Shown here one piece after another: positions 1 to 10,232 of a stretch of DNA of 64,000 nucleotides. The notes under the pieces were generated by a model, which ran no database searches, was not told where the DNA came from, and saw nothing but the letters and a program-made list of their open reading frames with translations. The stretch is taken from the NCBI GenBank assembly GCA_911728435.2, contig OU452198.1:12930001-12994000 (forward strand), in the 5' to 3' direction. The translations under genes were made by a program, and so were the position numbers. This DNA comes from Apoderus coryli (lineage: Eukaryota > Arthropoda > Insecta > Coleoptera > Attelabidae). Position 1 is the first letter of the stretch, and the number at the start of each line of letters is the position of its first letter.

Positions 1-444
1 AAAACCACAATAATACACCAAGCAAAGAGGTAGTGTTGTAATGCCTATATAGTATAAGAAGACTTGTCTCACCCTACTTCCTTTTGCTCCACCGAGCGTA
101 ACAAAAAGTCACCGTCCAAAACGGACAACATTTATTATTTTCAATGTCGACATACACGACCTGTTCAATACAAAAATACTAATATTATGTTACATCTTCC
201 TAGGTATTTATGTGAGCACCTACTTTTCCTATAATATTACGTCGTTTTGTTAAAACTAGTTTTGTTTCTGGTAAGGATAGTCGAACACAATGAGTCATCG
301 TAAGTAATATACGCTGGCGAGCACAAAATTTAGGTCTCGTAGGAAATTGGAAAAAAATTTAGAAATAAATAAAAAATATTTACAAAACAAAGACGTCTAC
401 TCCGCAAAATTTAGAAATAAATAAAAAATATTGATGTTCACTTA
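1..444. other. Non-coding flank with short direct repeats
   Basis: I see no gene here. Two short direct repeats are visible. A block rich in TTTAGAAATAAATAAAAAA occurs near 356-378 and again near 409-430. Just downstream of this stretch a unit of about 27 bases ending ATTATTAGCTCA is doubled near 513-570. The rest is unremarkable AT-rich sequence. Confidence 0.5.
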
Positions 445-485
445 GCCAAACATGTTTCGGAACTCACTGTTCCATCATCAGTGGC
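445..485 (-). ncRNA. Hammerhead ribozyme motif 1, type I topology
   Basis: Read on the minus strand, this segment has every part of a minimal hammerhead ribozyme, a self-cleaving RNA. In order they are: stem I strand GCCA, core CUGAUGA, one unpaired U, stem II GGAAC/GUUCC around loop AGUGA, core GAA followed by palindrome ACAUGU (a very short stem III), cleavage position U, and stem I return strand UGGC. A two-base-pair or palindromic stem III is known from hammerheads of Penelope-like retroelements, which act mainly as dimers. The extra U before stem II departs from the textbook core but is shared with the copy at 3546. Activity is inference. Confidence 0.62.
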
Positions 486-617
486 ATTAATAAGCTTGAT
501 GTCTCTCTTTAATGCCTGTTTGTATTATATCATTATTAGCTCATGTATGTATTATATCATTATTAGCTCATAATGTCCTTAGATCCTATTATTTATTATA
601 TTAGGGCGCCCAGGCAT

Positions 618-1698
618 GATAAGAATGGGATAGCATTGGAATCTTGGAAATGGTAGGAGTTACAACGTCGGTTAAATTAGAGAAAATGTGTACAATTTAA
701 ACCTCTCTTAATTGGTGTTTTTAAAGTAACTTTAGACGTTTTCGAGAATATCTGAAAAAAACGATTTTTGGCGATTTGAGTTTTTGTTTATTTCTGACAT
801 CATTTTTACAGAAATAAAAAATCAAAAAGTATTTTCTCATTGTTACTTTTTGAGGAGAATAAGATAGGGTTTACAAATTATCACTTTGACGTTTGGTTTT
901 TGAAAAACCATAATCAACTAAATTTTTTTAAATACGTCTCTGGATTTTTTATTATTAAATTTAAAGCCATCTTCAATTCAAAAATAGGTGGTATATCACA
1001 TGTAATGGTTTAAACAAACTTTTAATGGTTTTAGCTGTTATTTAAAATTATTCAAGAAAATCTTCATAGTTGGGCACTTAAATGACTAAATACAGAGTAG
1101 TAGGTTTTGAAAAACATATTCTTTCGTCGTTTATTTCTGTTTCAGTACAAAATTTTATTCTGTACGCGGTTTTTTAAATTTAGTTGGAATTTTTGTGCTT
1201 TTTGAAGTTAATTAATTAATTAAAAAACCGCTTTTCTCAGATGAATGTTTTACGCAAAATAAGTGCCAAACTATGGCGATATGAATTGAATAATATTAAA
1301 TAACAGCTAAAATTACTGAAAACTTGTTTAAAACATTACGTGTTATATAGGTACCACCTATTTTTGAATTGAAAAATCGAAGTTGATGATGTTTTTTTTT
1401 AAAAAAACGAAACGTCGAAGTGGAAATTTGTAAACGCAATCTTATTGTCCTCAAAAAGTAACATAAAGAAAGTGCTTCTCATTTTTTTATATCTGTAAAA
1501 ATAATGTTAGAAATAAATAAAAACTAAAATTGCAAAAAATCGCTTTTTCAAAAATTCTCTTAAACGGCTCAAGTTAGTAGGTATACTTTTCAAAACACCA
1601 TTTAAAAGGTGATTAAATTGTACAACTTCTCTCTAATTTAACCGATATTCTAACTTCTATCGTTTCCAAGATTCCAATGCTATCCCATTCTTATCTTG
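618..1698. repeat. Long foldback (inverted repeat) element, about 1.08 kb
   Basis: The two halves are imperfect reverse complements around a centre near 1157. GATAAGAATGGGATAGCATT at the left end is mirrored by the sequence ending at 1698. The inner tract with AATAGGTGGTATATCAC near 983-1000 is mirrored by the one near 1350. The arms therefore run almost the whole length with little loop. No coding sequence is recognisable. Such near-perfect palindromes are usually non-autonomous DNA transposon derivatives. No target duplication could be confirmed, because the right end abuts an RT remnant. Confidence 0.8.
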
Positions 1699-2575
1699 GA
1701 CACAGTATATACCGATTTTTCCAAGGCCTTCGACAGGCTTGAGTAAATTGTCAAAATCTGGGCTATCTAATAATCTCTTTTTATTCGTTATTTCCTATTT
1801 TCAGGATCGTATCCAGTATGTTGAGTATCCCGGTGTTAGGTCTGTGAATGTCCGCGCTACGTCCGAAGATCCGCAGGGTTCTGTATTGGGCCCTCATTTG
1901 TTCATGTGTTTTATTAATGATATCACCAATGACCCCAAGTGCAATTCATTACTTTTTGCAGATGATTTTAAGATTTATTCTTCAATCGCATCTGATCTTG
2001 ACTGCTTAAATTTGCAAAGTGATTTAGACACCTTGTATCGGTGGTGCACTCGCAACAAGCCTTACTTGAATTTAGGTAAATGCTGTTCGGTTACATTTAG
2101 CTACTCGTAAGGTGATTTCAATTAATTTCTTGTACACTATTGATTCTCATGGACTTAAGGTGTGTGATGAGATGAGGGATTTGAGTTTGTTGTTTGACGG
2201 TAAACTCATCTTTTTTGGGCTGAAAGTATTGCTGCTTTCGATAGGAGTCATGGTTTTATTATGCGAAACACTAAGAATTTTTCATCCTCTGACACTCTTG
2301 TTCTACTCTAAAATTATTTTATTAAGATAAATGATGATTGGAGCAGGCCTCAGTGGTTTGGAGTCCTGGCTATGACATGCACTCCAATAGTTTGGAAAAA
2401 ATCCAACGTAGATTTGCCAAGTACTTATGGTTTAAGTGCAATGGAGTGTATCCATATATTGGATACCTCATGATGTTCTTTTGAAACGTTTTAATGTAAA
2501 GCCTCTTGATAGACGTCGCGTCCGGAGTATGCATGTTTTGTGCTTCTGTTTAAGATCGTTCTTTAATACCGGGTA
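1699..2575 (+). pseudogene. Non-LTR retrotransposon reverse transcriptase remnant (Jockey/CR1-like)
   Basis: Reverse transcriptase pieces lie in the correct order but in shifting frames. Motif A appears as TDFSKAFDRL at 1711-1740, followed by a frameshift. PQGSVLGPHLFMCFINDI and LLFADDFKIY (motifs B and C, FADD active site) follow within 1739-2110. The thumb region containing GLKVCDEMRD comes after a stop near 2108. A C-terminal stretch resembling KRFNVKPLDRRR runs to about 2570 with several stops. The protein would copy element RNA at a nicked target. The copy is 5'-truncated exactly where the foldback at 618-1698 ends, and it is clearly dead. Clade assignment is from motif resemblance only. 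Confidence 0.8.
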
Positions 2576-2599
2576 CGCATATGAGGGGTAGTGGCTCTA

Positions 2600-2900
2600 A
2601 TTTTTATTTGACTGTTTTCTCCGTTGTATGAGATGTGCTCTGTTTGTAACGCAATGCAAAAATTTGATATAAAGACCATTTTGAAGTTCCTTGAGATGAT
2701 TAAGACTATTTCCAGATGGAAGTCTGTCTGTCTGTGTGTTTGCGTGTGTGTCTGTATGTATTCTACCACGATAGCGCCGAAACGCTTTAACCAATTTGGC
2801 TAAATTGTGGTGCATGAGTTTGGAAGAGCCCTAGGATGAACCCATTAGCTTGTGGTTAAAATCGCTTAAGCCGTGTGATAGGGGTGGACACAACCGTCTA
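2600..2900. repeat. Dispersed repeat with GT/CTGT-rich core, shared with 61.5 kb
   Basis: The tract containing TTCCTTGAGATGATTAAGAC, then a TCTGTCTGTCTGTGTG run and TGTATGTATTCT recurs with substitutions at 61580-61670. Roughly 110 bases are shared in the same order. The element is not identified. The open frames across it on the minus strand (histidine/threonine/glutamine-rich from the CTGT repeats) look like repeat translation rather than protein. Confidence 0.6.
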
Positions 2901-3545
2901 ATTTTCAAACAGCAGTAGGGGTCGAATGATACATCATTATAAAGCATTTTTTTTTATTATACAGGGTGGTCCAACTTTTACCTGCATAAATTTCAGAATC
3001 GATAGATAATTGACAAATAATGTGAGTTTCGTTAATAAACTATGTCCGAAAAATGCTTCGTTACAAAGTTTCAGGGTGTTGAAATTTAAGAAAAAAATTC
3101 GAATTTTATTCTTAAACCTTTATAACCAATTGAAATATGTAAATGAAATTTGGCACGTGTAGAGAAGTAATCTAGCTGCATTTTTTCATGTAATAATATT
3201 ATTTTTATTTCGACCAGTGGCATGCGTACGGCTACCTATTGCGATATTTTTAATGAAAAAACAGATACGCCACTGGTTTATCTCAAAATAAAAATTATAT
3301 CTACAATCCTTGTTCAATGTAAAAGAAAAAAGAGCTCTTGGCTTTTTTTCTTATGACGCAATATTTTCGAGTAAAAAAATAAAAATCGTCTAAACCAAAA
3401 AGAAAAATAAGTACGACATCAATAATTGTATCAAATATGACTTAGTTTTGTTTTTTCGTGTTTTGTGTTTACATAATTTTTATGAAATGACTTTGTGCTT
3501 TTTACTCGTGTATGTCCAATTGACCAAATAGCTTTTCGATAAACC

Positions 3546-3588
3546 CACCACTGATGATGAGGCCGGGTGTCTCGAAACATGTTTGGTG
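3546..3588 (+). ncRNA. Hammerhead ribozyme motif 2, type I topology
   Basis: All elements are present and paired. Stem I strand CACCA is followed by core CUGAUGA, one unpaired U, stem II GAGGC/GUCUC with loop CGGGU, and then GAA. The palindrome ACAUGU forms stem III, U sits at the cleavage position, and the return strand UGGUG is fully complementary to CACCA. Against motif 1, stems I and II differ in sequence but keep their pairing, while core and stem III are identical. That pattern suggests selection for RNA structure in the parent elements. It sits in the unique centre of the foldback at 2960-4203. Confidence 0.72.
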
Positions 3589-3742
3589 ACGAATGAAGAC
3601 CCTTAGAGGGTTTTATTAAACTTATTTTGTGGAGATTGACTTTTATTTCCCCATATCGTAAATCAAATTTATTGAAAACCAACATAAAAATAACATATCA
3701 TTACATGTTTTAACAGATTTTATTTTTTTCTTTTACAGAAAC

Positions 3743-3832
3743 TGTTCAAAATGACTACCGTCAGTGTCAATACATAATTGGCATCTTTCTTGAATTTTGA
3801 ACACTAATTCTTCGGAGTTTCTGACCAAGAGT
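3743..3832 (-). pseudogene. C-terminal tail of an IS630/Tc1/mariner-type transposase
   Basis: On the minus strand about 30 residues read SEELVFKIQERCQLCIDTDG, then SHFEQFL and a stop. This matches the usual end of many insect transposases of this superfamily, where a basic helix is followed by a C-I-D/N-x-x-G-x-H-F/I-E-x-L ending. The transposase remnant at 52.1-53.2 kb ends in a comparable way with NGGHIEQLN. Only the tail survives, inside a foldback of the same general end type, so it may be the last trace of the parent gene. Confidence 0.55.
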
Positions 3833-4245
3833 ACTTTTTTCTTTTAAATTGAATAAGGTTTGCACACATAATTTTTATTTTGAGATAAACCAGTGGCGTA
3901 TCTGTTTTTTCATTAAAAATATCGCAAACGGTAGCCGTACGCAAGCCACTGGTGGAAATAAAAATAATATTATTATATAAAAAAATGAAGCTAGATTACC
4001 TATCTATACGTGCCAAATTTCATTTAAATATCTCAATTGGTTATAAGGATACTAATAAAATTCGATTTTTTTTTTAAATTTCAACACCTTGTAGCTTTGT
4101 AACGAAGCATTCTTCCCATATAGTTTATTAACCAAACTCACATTATTTGTCGATTATCTATCGATTCTGAAATTTATGCAGGTAAAAGTTGGACCACCCT
4201 GTATATTGTCTAACAAGCAATTAATTATAATAATTAAATTTGATA

Positions 4246-4330
4246 AAGGGTTTTTGGCGTCATTGATAGAGTATGCGCTTCGCCTGCGGAAGTCTCTGAG
4301 TTTGAATCCCAGCTCTGCCAATATATTTTT
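4246..4330 (+). repeat. tRNA-like head, probable SINE
   Basis: TGGCGTCATTGATAGAG resembles an internal A box, and GAGTTTGAATCCC about 35 bases further on resembles a B box (consensus GGTTCGAATCC). A T-rich run follows. A CUUC/GAAG hairpin sits where an anticodon arm would be, but the loop does not carry a normal U33-anticodon arrangement, and no acceptor stem pairs. I read it as a tRNA-derived SINE head or an old tRNA pseudogene. The stretch at 10233-10310 has a similar build and the same T-rich tail with TTTCTAATTTT. Confidence 0.4.
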
Positions 4331-5250
4331 TTTCTAATTTAGTTCGAGTCCAACTATTGGCACATCATTCGTCTGATAAATAAAAGACCGCCAATGGTGC
4401 CCTATAGTCAAGCTACAAGCATCCACGCTTATAATTTCACACGAACACCGCAAATGATTAGATTTTGTCGGGTAAATATGACAAACGCAACGCATATAGA
4501 GAAAATAATTTGCTGTAAAATTAACATAAACCGATTGCATTTGTTTTTTAAATTACTACTTAATTATATAAATTTAAAATATGTTAGTAATGAGTTATTT
4601 TATGACCCTGTCAATACTTATTTTGAAGATGAAACCAGTACGCCTCTGACTCTTCTATACAAGTTATGTCCATAATGTCCAACACGCAGTAACAATCGTT
4701 TTAGTGTTAAGATTGTAGTCTGCATATTTATTATTCTGTGTCACTAATTGTCACATAATGTTGGCGTTTAGCGCCTCCGCACTGTGTCACGGAAAAAGAA
4801 AAGGTCACAGTTTTTATTATTAAGTTTAAAAACTGGAACATCATAAGTGCTTCTTTATGTAAGCATATACGTATCATATTTTAATTTGGAACTAATAAAT
4901 CAGATTTATTTCGGATGGTAGTAGTAGTCGTTTTACAAATGGCACCATATAAATTAAACTTTATCTGTATCAAACCGTGTCAATAAAACACGAAAGTTCG
5001 TACCTACGTATTTCGACATTTTCGTTTATATGAACTTTAAATGAACTTTAACACTTTGCCCAAGTTGAGATAATAAATTTCTCTTTTAACTGAAGGCATC
5101 ATCTTCCTTTTAAATGGTAACAGTATGATAAAATAATGTTTATTACTTTGCTTTACAGTAAAAGAAGAAGAATTTTACTTTTATATTATTTTTATACGAT
5201 TGTGTTATAAAATGACGTTTCATAGATTATAAATGTCGACGATATTTTTT
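4331..5250. other. About 0.9 kb with no recognisable gene
   Basis: One 93-codon open frame (4394-4675, plus strand) lacks any recognisable motif and overlaps another on the opposite strand. I do not call either. The rest is AT-rich without clear repeats. Confidence 0.4.
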
Positions 5251-5371
5251 TACTAAATATAGTAACCAATTACTTAATTTTAAGTCGTGTGTCAAATTTC
5301 ATCCAATCACCTCTGGATTACAGCGATAATACCCTACATGTGGTGTTTTCAGTTTGGTGTTTTTTTTATTA

Positions 5372-6650
5372 AAAATTAATTAAACGTCAAACTGACAACT
5401 GGTTTAAAATTGTCGCGAAGATTTGGTATTACATCTAACGATGCAATTAATGATATTATATCTAATAATATACCAAAAAATACAATAAAATCAAAAAAAT
5501 ATGTCTGGAAAATATGTCTCGAGTTTTGTGGGACCAGAGAATACGAACTGAATGTGAAACGAGTGTGCATAATTTGGCTACTATATTGAAAGATTATGCA
5601 GTAAATATGAGAAAAGCTGACGGAACTGAATATAAAGAAGCAACTGTAAAAACAATTTGGAATACTACGAGTAGGCTACTCCAGGAAAAATACTTCAATG
5701 ACTTCAAAATTGTATTCGATGCGTTTACCAGTGTGATATTCAAAAATGCGCGAGATGCAAGAAATGCAAAACGTAAAAGATTACAGCAGGATCCAAACAA
5801 ACGAAAATGCAGTTCATCAAATTTGAGGTCAAGTGATTTGGCTAGAATCATTGGATCATGGGATGAATGTACACCAGAAGGTTTACAAAGAAATTTTTAC
5901 CATATTGTAGCTGTTGAGTTATCTTGGCGAGGTGGTGAACCAGCTGATTGCCTTATAGATTATTTCACGATTGAGAAAAATAATGATGGAACGCCAACCA
6001 ACAGAATTGAATACAATCCAATACTCAGTAAAACATGCCAAGGAGGATCGAAAAGTTTTACAAATAGTAAGTGGCTTGTTCCAAATATTGCAAACGAAAG
6101 TACATGCCCTGTTCGGTGATTCCATAAATTATTGTCCAAAAGGAAGAAAAATATTACTTCCAGTCGCCTATTCTTGAGACCAAATCGTTTCTGGAAATCC
6201 GAAAGTGACACATGGTTTGACAATATACCGGTAGGCAAGAACACAATTAATATGTGGACCAAATCATCCGCGCAATCTATTGGTTTGGACACTAAGTGTA
6301 AAAATATATCCAATCATTCGAACAAATCAACTGCAGTTAGCCATTTGGCAAATAATGGAATTCCTGAACAGCAATTAATAAAAATAACAGGACATAACAG
6401 CTCTAATTCAATTAAACCGTACTTGAATATTAACCAAGAACGCCATGGTGAAATAATCAACACAATGCGAGGAATTTCTTCAACAGTGGAAATTAACAAT
6501 CCGTTAACTTCAGCAAACTCTTCTTCCAATTTAACATTTACCAATTGTACTTTTCACAACTGTAGTTTTAAATAAAAATGAATAATATTTGTTTGATTAA
6601 AACTAATACATTTTGTATTGAAAATTATTAAACGTCAGATTGACAATTAA
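5372..6650 (+). mobile_element. Crypton-like tyrosine-recombinase element, copy 1
   Basis: The recombinase frame (5412-6575) lies between two near-identical direct repeats of about 29 bases, at 5372-5400 and 6621-6650, both containing ATTAAACGTCA and TTGACAA/CTGACAA. Direct rather than inverted flanking repeats fit Crypton-type DNA transposons, which move by a tyrosine recombinase through a circular intermediate and make no TIRs. Flanking sequence upstream (5255-5330) is shared with copy 2 at 57455-57540. Copy 1 carries about 45 extra bases (5331-5375) just before the left repeat. Confidence 0.65.
5412..6575 (+). pseudogene. Crypton-type tyrosine recombinase, broken
   Basis: About 388 codons cover a whole recombinase-like protein. 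The N-terminal DNA-binding part runs to roughly residue 130. The catalytic part ends with an H-S-N-K block (6316 on), LIKITGH, and KPYLN where the tyrosine nucleophile is expected, followed by an Asn/Ser-rich tail. In Cryptons these correspond to the H-x-x-R, G-H and Tyr motifs; here the Arg of H-x-x-R appears as Lys or is shifted. Comparison with copy 2 (57573 on) shows the breaks: the start codon reads TTG instead of ATG, one base is missing near 5551, and TGA replaces TTA at 6117. Between the breaks the frame is otherwise open, so inactivation looks moderate in age. Confidence 0.75.
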
Positions 6651-6688
6651 ATTTTTGATATCTACAAAGTAAAAAATTATCTTATCGA

Positions 6689-6850
6689 ATACTCCTCGGG
6701 CCTTGATAAATACTCAAAATTTTGTCATAGAGAATCCTTCAAGCGAGTTGCTCAAGGATAATAGCCCTCATTAGCATATTATCAAGCAACACGCTTTCGC
6801 CATTTTCTATGACAAAATTATCTCGGTATTATCAAGACCCTAGGGGTATT
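6689..6850. repeat. Short hairpin element, about 160 bp
   Basis: CTCGGGCCTTGATAAATACT at the left is mirrored by GGTATTATCAAGACCCTAGG at the right. Inside these, AAAATTTTGTCATAGA is mirrored by TCTATGACAAAATTAT. The loop is under 70 bases. It could be a miniature inverted-repeat element directly downstream of the Crypton copy. No coding content. Confidence 0.65.
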
Positions 6851-6984
6851 ACTACTGAAAATATGACTTTTTCAACGAGTGTTGTTTTTTAAAAGAAATA
6901 CGCTTAAATGTAAAATTATCTGAGTGTTTTTAGAGAAGAGTGTAATTTAGGGAGAAAATTAGTCGAATAATGGTTATAAAAAAG

Positions 6985-7435
6985 GTCCTGCCTCCTTTAA
7001 TTTGTAAGTTATCGGTTCATATACTTCCGAATGCCGTAAACAAAGCGAAGGCAAGCTTTTTGGACACGCTGTATACGGTCTTTATCAAATTTGGTAAGAC
7101 ATGTGGCACATTTTACATCAGCATAATTAAAGCGATATAAAACTAAAGTATCAGTTAATTTGATTTTGAGTGCCTGGGATAGAGTGTCTATGTGGATAGA
7201 GTATTTTTAGAGCACAGAATCCACTTATTAATTATTTTTGTTACATGATCGGTGAAGCGGATTTCATTATCAAGAAGTATTCCCAAACTTTTAGTGCATT
7301 TTTTTGGACTAAGGTGTTCATTGTTTAATGTGAGTTTAAATTGTTCGCTAATGAAATTCTTGAATTTACCAAAAACTATTATATTTGATTTGGCTGGGTT
7401 TAATGCCAATTGATGTTTCTTTGAAACATTAAGTA
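6985..7435 (-). pseudogene. Non-LTR reverse transcriptase, C-terminal fragment
   Basis: On the minus strand 7188-7409 encodes a thumb-domain piece: LNPAKSNIIVFG, then KSLGILLDNEIRFTDHV. In another frame down to about 6990 follows the usual C-terminal stretch (YRFNYADVKCATC, then DRIQRVQKACLRFVYG). These are standard landmarks of the end of Jockey/CR1-type reverse transcriptases. The polymerase core with the DD motif is absent, so this is a truncated insertion, and its 3' end is not defined by a visible tail. Confidence 0.7.
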
Positions 7436-7559
7436 TAGGGATGCTAGGATTGATGTTCTGATTGGCTAATTGTATGCTATTTGGGCAATAAGTCCGTATG
7501 ATGATATGATGGCGTTAATACATTTTTTTCCACATGATTTTATTCCCTCAAACGATACG

Positions 7560-8625
7560 TGTATAAATTTGACAGCAATCTGACTATTGATTCGTGAGTT
7601 ATAGCATTTTGTATGAAGCAACTTTTCTTATTGAAAAAAAACATGGAAAAAAGTGAATTTCGAGTTTTGATAAAGCATTGGTTTTTGATGAAAAAAAATA
7701 CAGTGGAAACCAAACTATAGCTTGATATACATTATCCGAACTCTGTTCCATTGAGATAAATGGTAGAGAAGTGGATTGCTGAATTTAAACGTGGTCGTAC
7801 CAGCACAAATGATGCAGAGCGCAGTGGACGCCCAAATGAGGCTGTTATTCCAGAAAACGTCAAAAAAATTAACAAATTGATTATGAACGATCGCAAATTG
7901 AAGGTGTTCGAGCTAGCTGACATTGTAAAGATGGTAGTGTTTTTACCATTTTACGCGACCATTTGGGTATGCGAAAGCTCTGTTCAAAGTGGGTGCCGCG
8001 CGAGCTAACTGTCCACCAAAAACAACAACGAATTGATGCTTCACAGGAGTGTTTGGCGCTATTAATGATATGTGACAACGGATGGAACATGGCTTCACTA
8101 TTACAAACCAGAATCCTAAGGACAGTCAGATGAGTGGATAGCAATCGACGACCCGAATCCAAAGCGACCAAAGGCGCAACAGTCGGTCGGTAAGGTGATG
8201 GCGGCTCTATTTTGGGATGCGAAAGGAATAATATTCCTCGAGTACCTCTAAAAACGAACCACCATCAACAGCGCCTATTACTGTACGTTTTTGGATCGAT
8301 TGAAGGCTCAAATCGCAAAGAAACGGCCACATTTGCAAAAGAAAAAAGTGTTGTTTCACCAAGACAATGCACCGAGTCACAAATCGATGAAAACTATGGA
8401 GAAATTGAATGAATTGGGCTTCGAATTGATTACCCATCCACCGTATTTTCCAGATTTAGTCCCCAGCGACTTTTTCCTGTTTTCAGATCTCAAGAGAATG
8501 CTTGCTGGAAAGAAATTTTAGTCCAATGATGAAATAATCGCTGAAACTGAGGCCTATATTGACGAGAAAGAGAAATTGAGGCGTTTCTCGGAAAAACATC
8601 GTTAGTCCAAAATTAACATATTTGG
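7560..8625 (+). pseudogene. mariner transposase (DD34D), broken
   Basis: The whole length of a mariner transposase can be followed in pieces. There is an N-terminal start near 7644 (MEKSEFRVLIKHW) and a second N-terminal block VEKWIAEFKRGRTSTNDAE at 7760. The first catalytic Asp near 8075-8095 lies in TDGTWLHYYKP, where the family has TDETW. The second is in LFHQDNAPSHKS and the third in HPPYFPDLVPSDFFLF within 8291-8521. The C-terminal part after a stop at 8519 reads AETEAYIDEK. The protein would cut and paste the element at TA. Several frameshifts and stops make it dead, and no clean TIRs were found. Confidence 0.85.
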
Positions 8626-8639
8626 GAAAATGAAAAAAA

Positions 8640-9880
8640 CTCTTTGGCATTCTCATTTTTGATAAGAGCGCTTTATGGGCATATCTAGTAGAAGTAAAAC
8701 TATAAAAAATGCTTCGTCCAGAATTACTTATACCTAGCTATCAACGGTATAAGAACAAAACACAAAAACACATGGACATTTGAGGTTTTTGGAAGAAAAA
8801 ATGAAGAAGTATCCCGAATACAAACACTAAAGTAACAAAAAGTTCAACTCCGACGCAAAAAAACCAAATTTAATATGAAAAAAAAAAATAACAAGTGTCC
8901 TTAATAATAACACTAAAAAAATAAAAAACAACAAATAAAAACACAAAAAACAAAGTGAAAATAAACATAATATGTCCTAATACAAACACTACCAAACTCA
9001 GTCTTCGCAACCACTGTTATCATCGTTTTCAATAATGATGTTATCAGGCGTGTCAGGCGCTATGTTGTTCTGGTGTATTGTCAAGTCTTCATAAAATTTT
9101 CTGCTGCTGTTGTTGTAGAAGAGGTAGAAGTTTTTCCAGTGATTCCAATTTTGTTTGCTTAATTGGTACTGCCAGATCATATGCATGATTCAAACTAATT
9201 TCGTTTGTCATGGTTACTTTTGATGCTACTATTGATGAACGCCATTAACCACTATAAATATCTTTCAGAAAAATGCATCTGTTAGTACTTTCCATTCTTA
9301 GCATCCTCAAATTTTTTATTTTAATAGCAGGTTTTGGATTTTTTAGAAAAAACTTGTCAGTTGCACTTTTATTGTCAAAAATCATTGACCGATCTACTTT
9401 AGACTTGTCAAAAGACAAGTTTAAATGGAGACGGCTTAGCTCTTGCTTGTAAAATGATGTTATCCCACCCCTCTGGACACAACCACTCCAATAAATTTCT
9501 ACTAAAACCATCACATGTTATTATGCACATGTGACTTTTCTAGCTGAAACAGTGTGGACTTACGGTTTTTAGAAGAAGAAGCCAATTTTCATTTATAAAT
9601 ACTATGGAACCTATGACATTTTAAGAGAAACAATGATGTGTGAACACGTGTACGGGGGTTAGGAATAAATTGGCACCATTATCTCAATTTCGGTGAAACT
9701 GGACTTATCGAGATTTTTCCGAGAAAGACCTCAATTGTACTAGAAAAGTGGTATCGAAAACTTGGCAAATCGTTATACTTGTTGTATAGCCATCGAAGGC
9801 AACTATGTTGAATAATAAAATCTGTTTTGTCAAAATTTTGTTTTTTTCTTACTTATCCTACGCACTTATTGAATGACCAT
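8640..9880. other. Unassigned A-rich stretch with two small minus-strand frames
   Basis: 8800-8980 is strongly A-rich. Two minus-strand open frames (8998-9186, 62 codons; 9245-9514, 89 codons) have acceptable amino-acid composition, and the second contains FDNKSATDKF. That is faintly like piggyBac transposases, but the match is too short to name. No RNA gene or repeat partner elsewhere in the window was seen. Confidence 0.35.
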
Positions 9881-9887
9881 ATGGTCA

Positions 9888-10135
9888 TGACGTTCCTCAT
9901 CCATTTGAATGTATTGAGATTAATTTTGTGTTCAAGTGACCAGTTATTTTTATAAGCTGTTACTCTCCCACATCTTGCTTTCCCAGTTTTGGAACTGTTG
10001 TTGCCCATAAAGAATGGTTAGTAATTTTCTGGATTTTTGTATCTAGAGCCGTTTTCCTCAGCTGCTTGGCGCTCCATTGACCAATGGTGTTTATTCCAAC
10101 TGGAATAATTTCATACTCGTTTTCAGATAAATTTC
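9888..10135 (-). pseudogene. Second, divergent Crypton-like recombinase remnant
   Basis: Minus-strand translation gives PVGINTIGQWSAKQLRKTAL, DTKIQKITNHSLW and, after one stop, QLIKITGHLNTKLISIHSNG. This follows the C-terminal half of the recombinase at 6220-6440 block by block (VGKNTINMW, LDTKCKNISNHSNK, QLIKITGH). It covers about 80 residues around the H-x-x-R and GH motifs; the nucleophile tyrosine position reads otherwise. It is too diverged to be a recent copy of the 5.4 kb element, so the family has been active here more than once. Confidence 0.7.
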
Positions 10136-10232
10136 AAAATGGGTTTTGATATTTTTAAGTTTTGGTATATGAGTTTGAGGGAATCTTAGCATTAGCCCGT
10201 TAGTTGGGTAATTAGCATGAGTATGATACGGC

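Larger units (their letters stand above)
2960..4203. mobile_element. TA-flanked foldback element with long terminal inverted repeats
   Basis: The left end TACAGGGTGGTCCAACTTTT is mirrored by the right end AAAAGTTGGACCACCCTGTA, and both ends are flanked by TA. The arms stay recognisable for about 350 bases each. Markers such as AACCAGTGGCGTATCTG appear in opposite orientation near 3275 and 3888. TA duplication and CAGGGTG ends fit the IS630/Tc1/mariner group of DNA transposons. The centre (about 3340-3850) is not palindromic. It carries a hammerhead motif at 3546 and a transposase tail on the minus strand at 3743. It is probably a non-autonomous derivative with a retroelement fragment inserted in it. 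Confidence 0.85.

Noticed and set aside
2563..2815. His/Thr/Gln-rich minus-strand peptides
   Set aside because: They are translations of the GT/CTGT-rich repeat, which recurs at 61.5 kb without frame conservation.
4246..4325. Functional tRNA gene
   Set aside because: No acceptor stem and no valid anticodon loop, so kept only as a SINE-like head.
4394..4675. Open frame of 93 codons, plus strand
   Set aside because: No motif; overlapped by a similar-length frame on the other strand, as expected by chance.
9245..9514. Minus-strand frame with FDNKSATDKF, faintly piggyBac-like
   Set aside because: Only a short word matches. The neighbouring frames show no other piggyBac block, so naming it would be a guess.
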